Shown here piece by piece: positions 63,787-64,000 of a stretch of DNA of 64,000 bases. The number at the start of each line of letters is the position of its first letter. The stretch's first letter is position 1. The notes under the pieces are model-generated. The model was not told the DNA's origin, did not search any database, and saw only the letters and a program-made list of their open reading frames with translations. A program made the position numbers and the translations under genes. Source of the stretch: an uncultured Bacteroidales bacterium (GTDB taxonomy: Bacteria > Bacteroidota > Bacteroidia > Bacteroidales > Bacteroidaceae); assembly GCA_902788315.1 (NCBI GenBank), contig CADAJS010000005.1, positions 1 to 64,000 of the forward strand, given 5' to 3'.

Positions 63787-64000
63787 ATGAAGATAGGAAT
63801 CATACAGCAAACGTGCACAGTCGACATGGCTCAGAATCGAGCAAAACTCGCTCGTAACATTGCCGATGTGGCCCAGCGTGGCGCTCAACTCGTTGTGCTG
63901 CAGGAACTGCATAACAGTCTCTATTTTTGCCAAGTGGAGGACACTGAGAATTTCTCGCTTGCTGAACCCATTCCCGGACCCAGCACTGAGTTCTTTGGGC
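63787..64000 (+). CDS. Carbon-nitrogen hydrolase, probable N-carbamoylputrescine amidase (3' cut by window edge)
   Basis: Seventy-one residues are visible: M-K-I-G-I-I-Q-Q-T-C, then A-Q-L-V-V-L-Q-E-L-H-N (catalytic Glu near 40) and Y-F-C-Q-V-E-D, with P-I-P-G-P-S-T at the edge. This is the start of a nitrilase-fold amidase; the sequence Q-E-L-H-N and position after agmatine deiminase suggest the N-carbamoylputrescine amidase that releases putrescine, CO2 and ammonia. The catalytic Lys and Cys are beyond the window. The ATG at 63787 is unambiguous. Confidence 0.8.
   Translation, partial: MKIGIIQQTCTVDMAQNRAKLARNIADVAQRGAQLVVLQELHNSLYFCQVEDTENFSLAEPIPGPSTEFFG

Overview
The window looks like chromosome of a member of the Bacteroidales, most likely Prevotellaceae. 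Most upstream regions carry the Bacteroidetes promoter form, TTTG then about 19 bp then TAnnTTTG. Shine-Dalgarno sequences are mostly absent. The gene content is typical of the group: TonB-dependent receptors, DUF4465 and DUF5074-type lipoproteins, a PPi-dependent phosphofructokinase, a flavodiiron protein, a C69 dipeptidase, a SulP permease and a YgiQ-type radical SAM protein. There are no rRNA genes, no intact tRNA genes, no transposases and no CRISPR array.

Layout. Bases 1-1120 are the right end of an integrated element: an amidase cut by the window edge, a small coiled-coil protein, and then a displaced 3' half of a tRNA-Arg(CCG) gene that should be attR. An AraC-type regulator follows. 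Leftward genes then run from 11211 to 2123 (acyltransferase, a 998-aa amidase/FN3 secreted protein, YgiQ, DUF4494, YggS, acyl-CoA synthetase). A rightward block at 11386-19496 holds pfp, GH25, the C69 dipeptidase, RluA, a CarboxypepD_reg protein and MscS. Leftward metY, nhaC-type and POT genes (19721-24193) are divergent from sulP, a TonB receptor and an HMA metallochaperone (24304-28531). A two-component system, a Na/Pi cotransporter and a PL-GH88 fusion enzyme read leftward (28661-35074). A thioredoxin, a flavodiiron protein and a TldD/TldE pair read rightward (35198-40390).

From 42127 to 48767 lies a five-gene outer-membrane uptake operon: three surface lipoproteins, a BtuB-like receptor and a BtuF-like binding protein. 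Its order resembles the cobamide-uptake loci of gut Bacteroidetes. A convergent TonB receptor and cdd follow. The right end carries a glucosaminidase/LysM protein, an ABC-F ATPase, grpE-dnaJ, folC, a galactose operon (galM, sugar MFS transporter, galK), and an agmatine-to-putrescine pair interrupted by an SGNH hydrolase gene.

The least explained material is non-coding. (i) A family of roughly 190-bp intergenic elements with a GC-rich hairpin is present four times, each time downstream of a stop codon in the same orientation as that gene; two copies show a compensatory base-pair change. (ii) Three period-7 tandem arrays lie exactly between or just upstream of genes. (iii) A promoter-bearing segment is tandemly duplicated upstream of an exonuclease/phosphatase-family gene. 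(iv) Two adjacent period-22 arrays lie upstream of the uptake operon.
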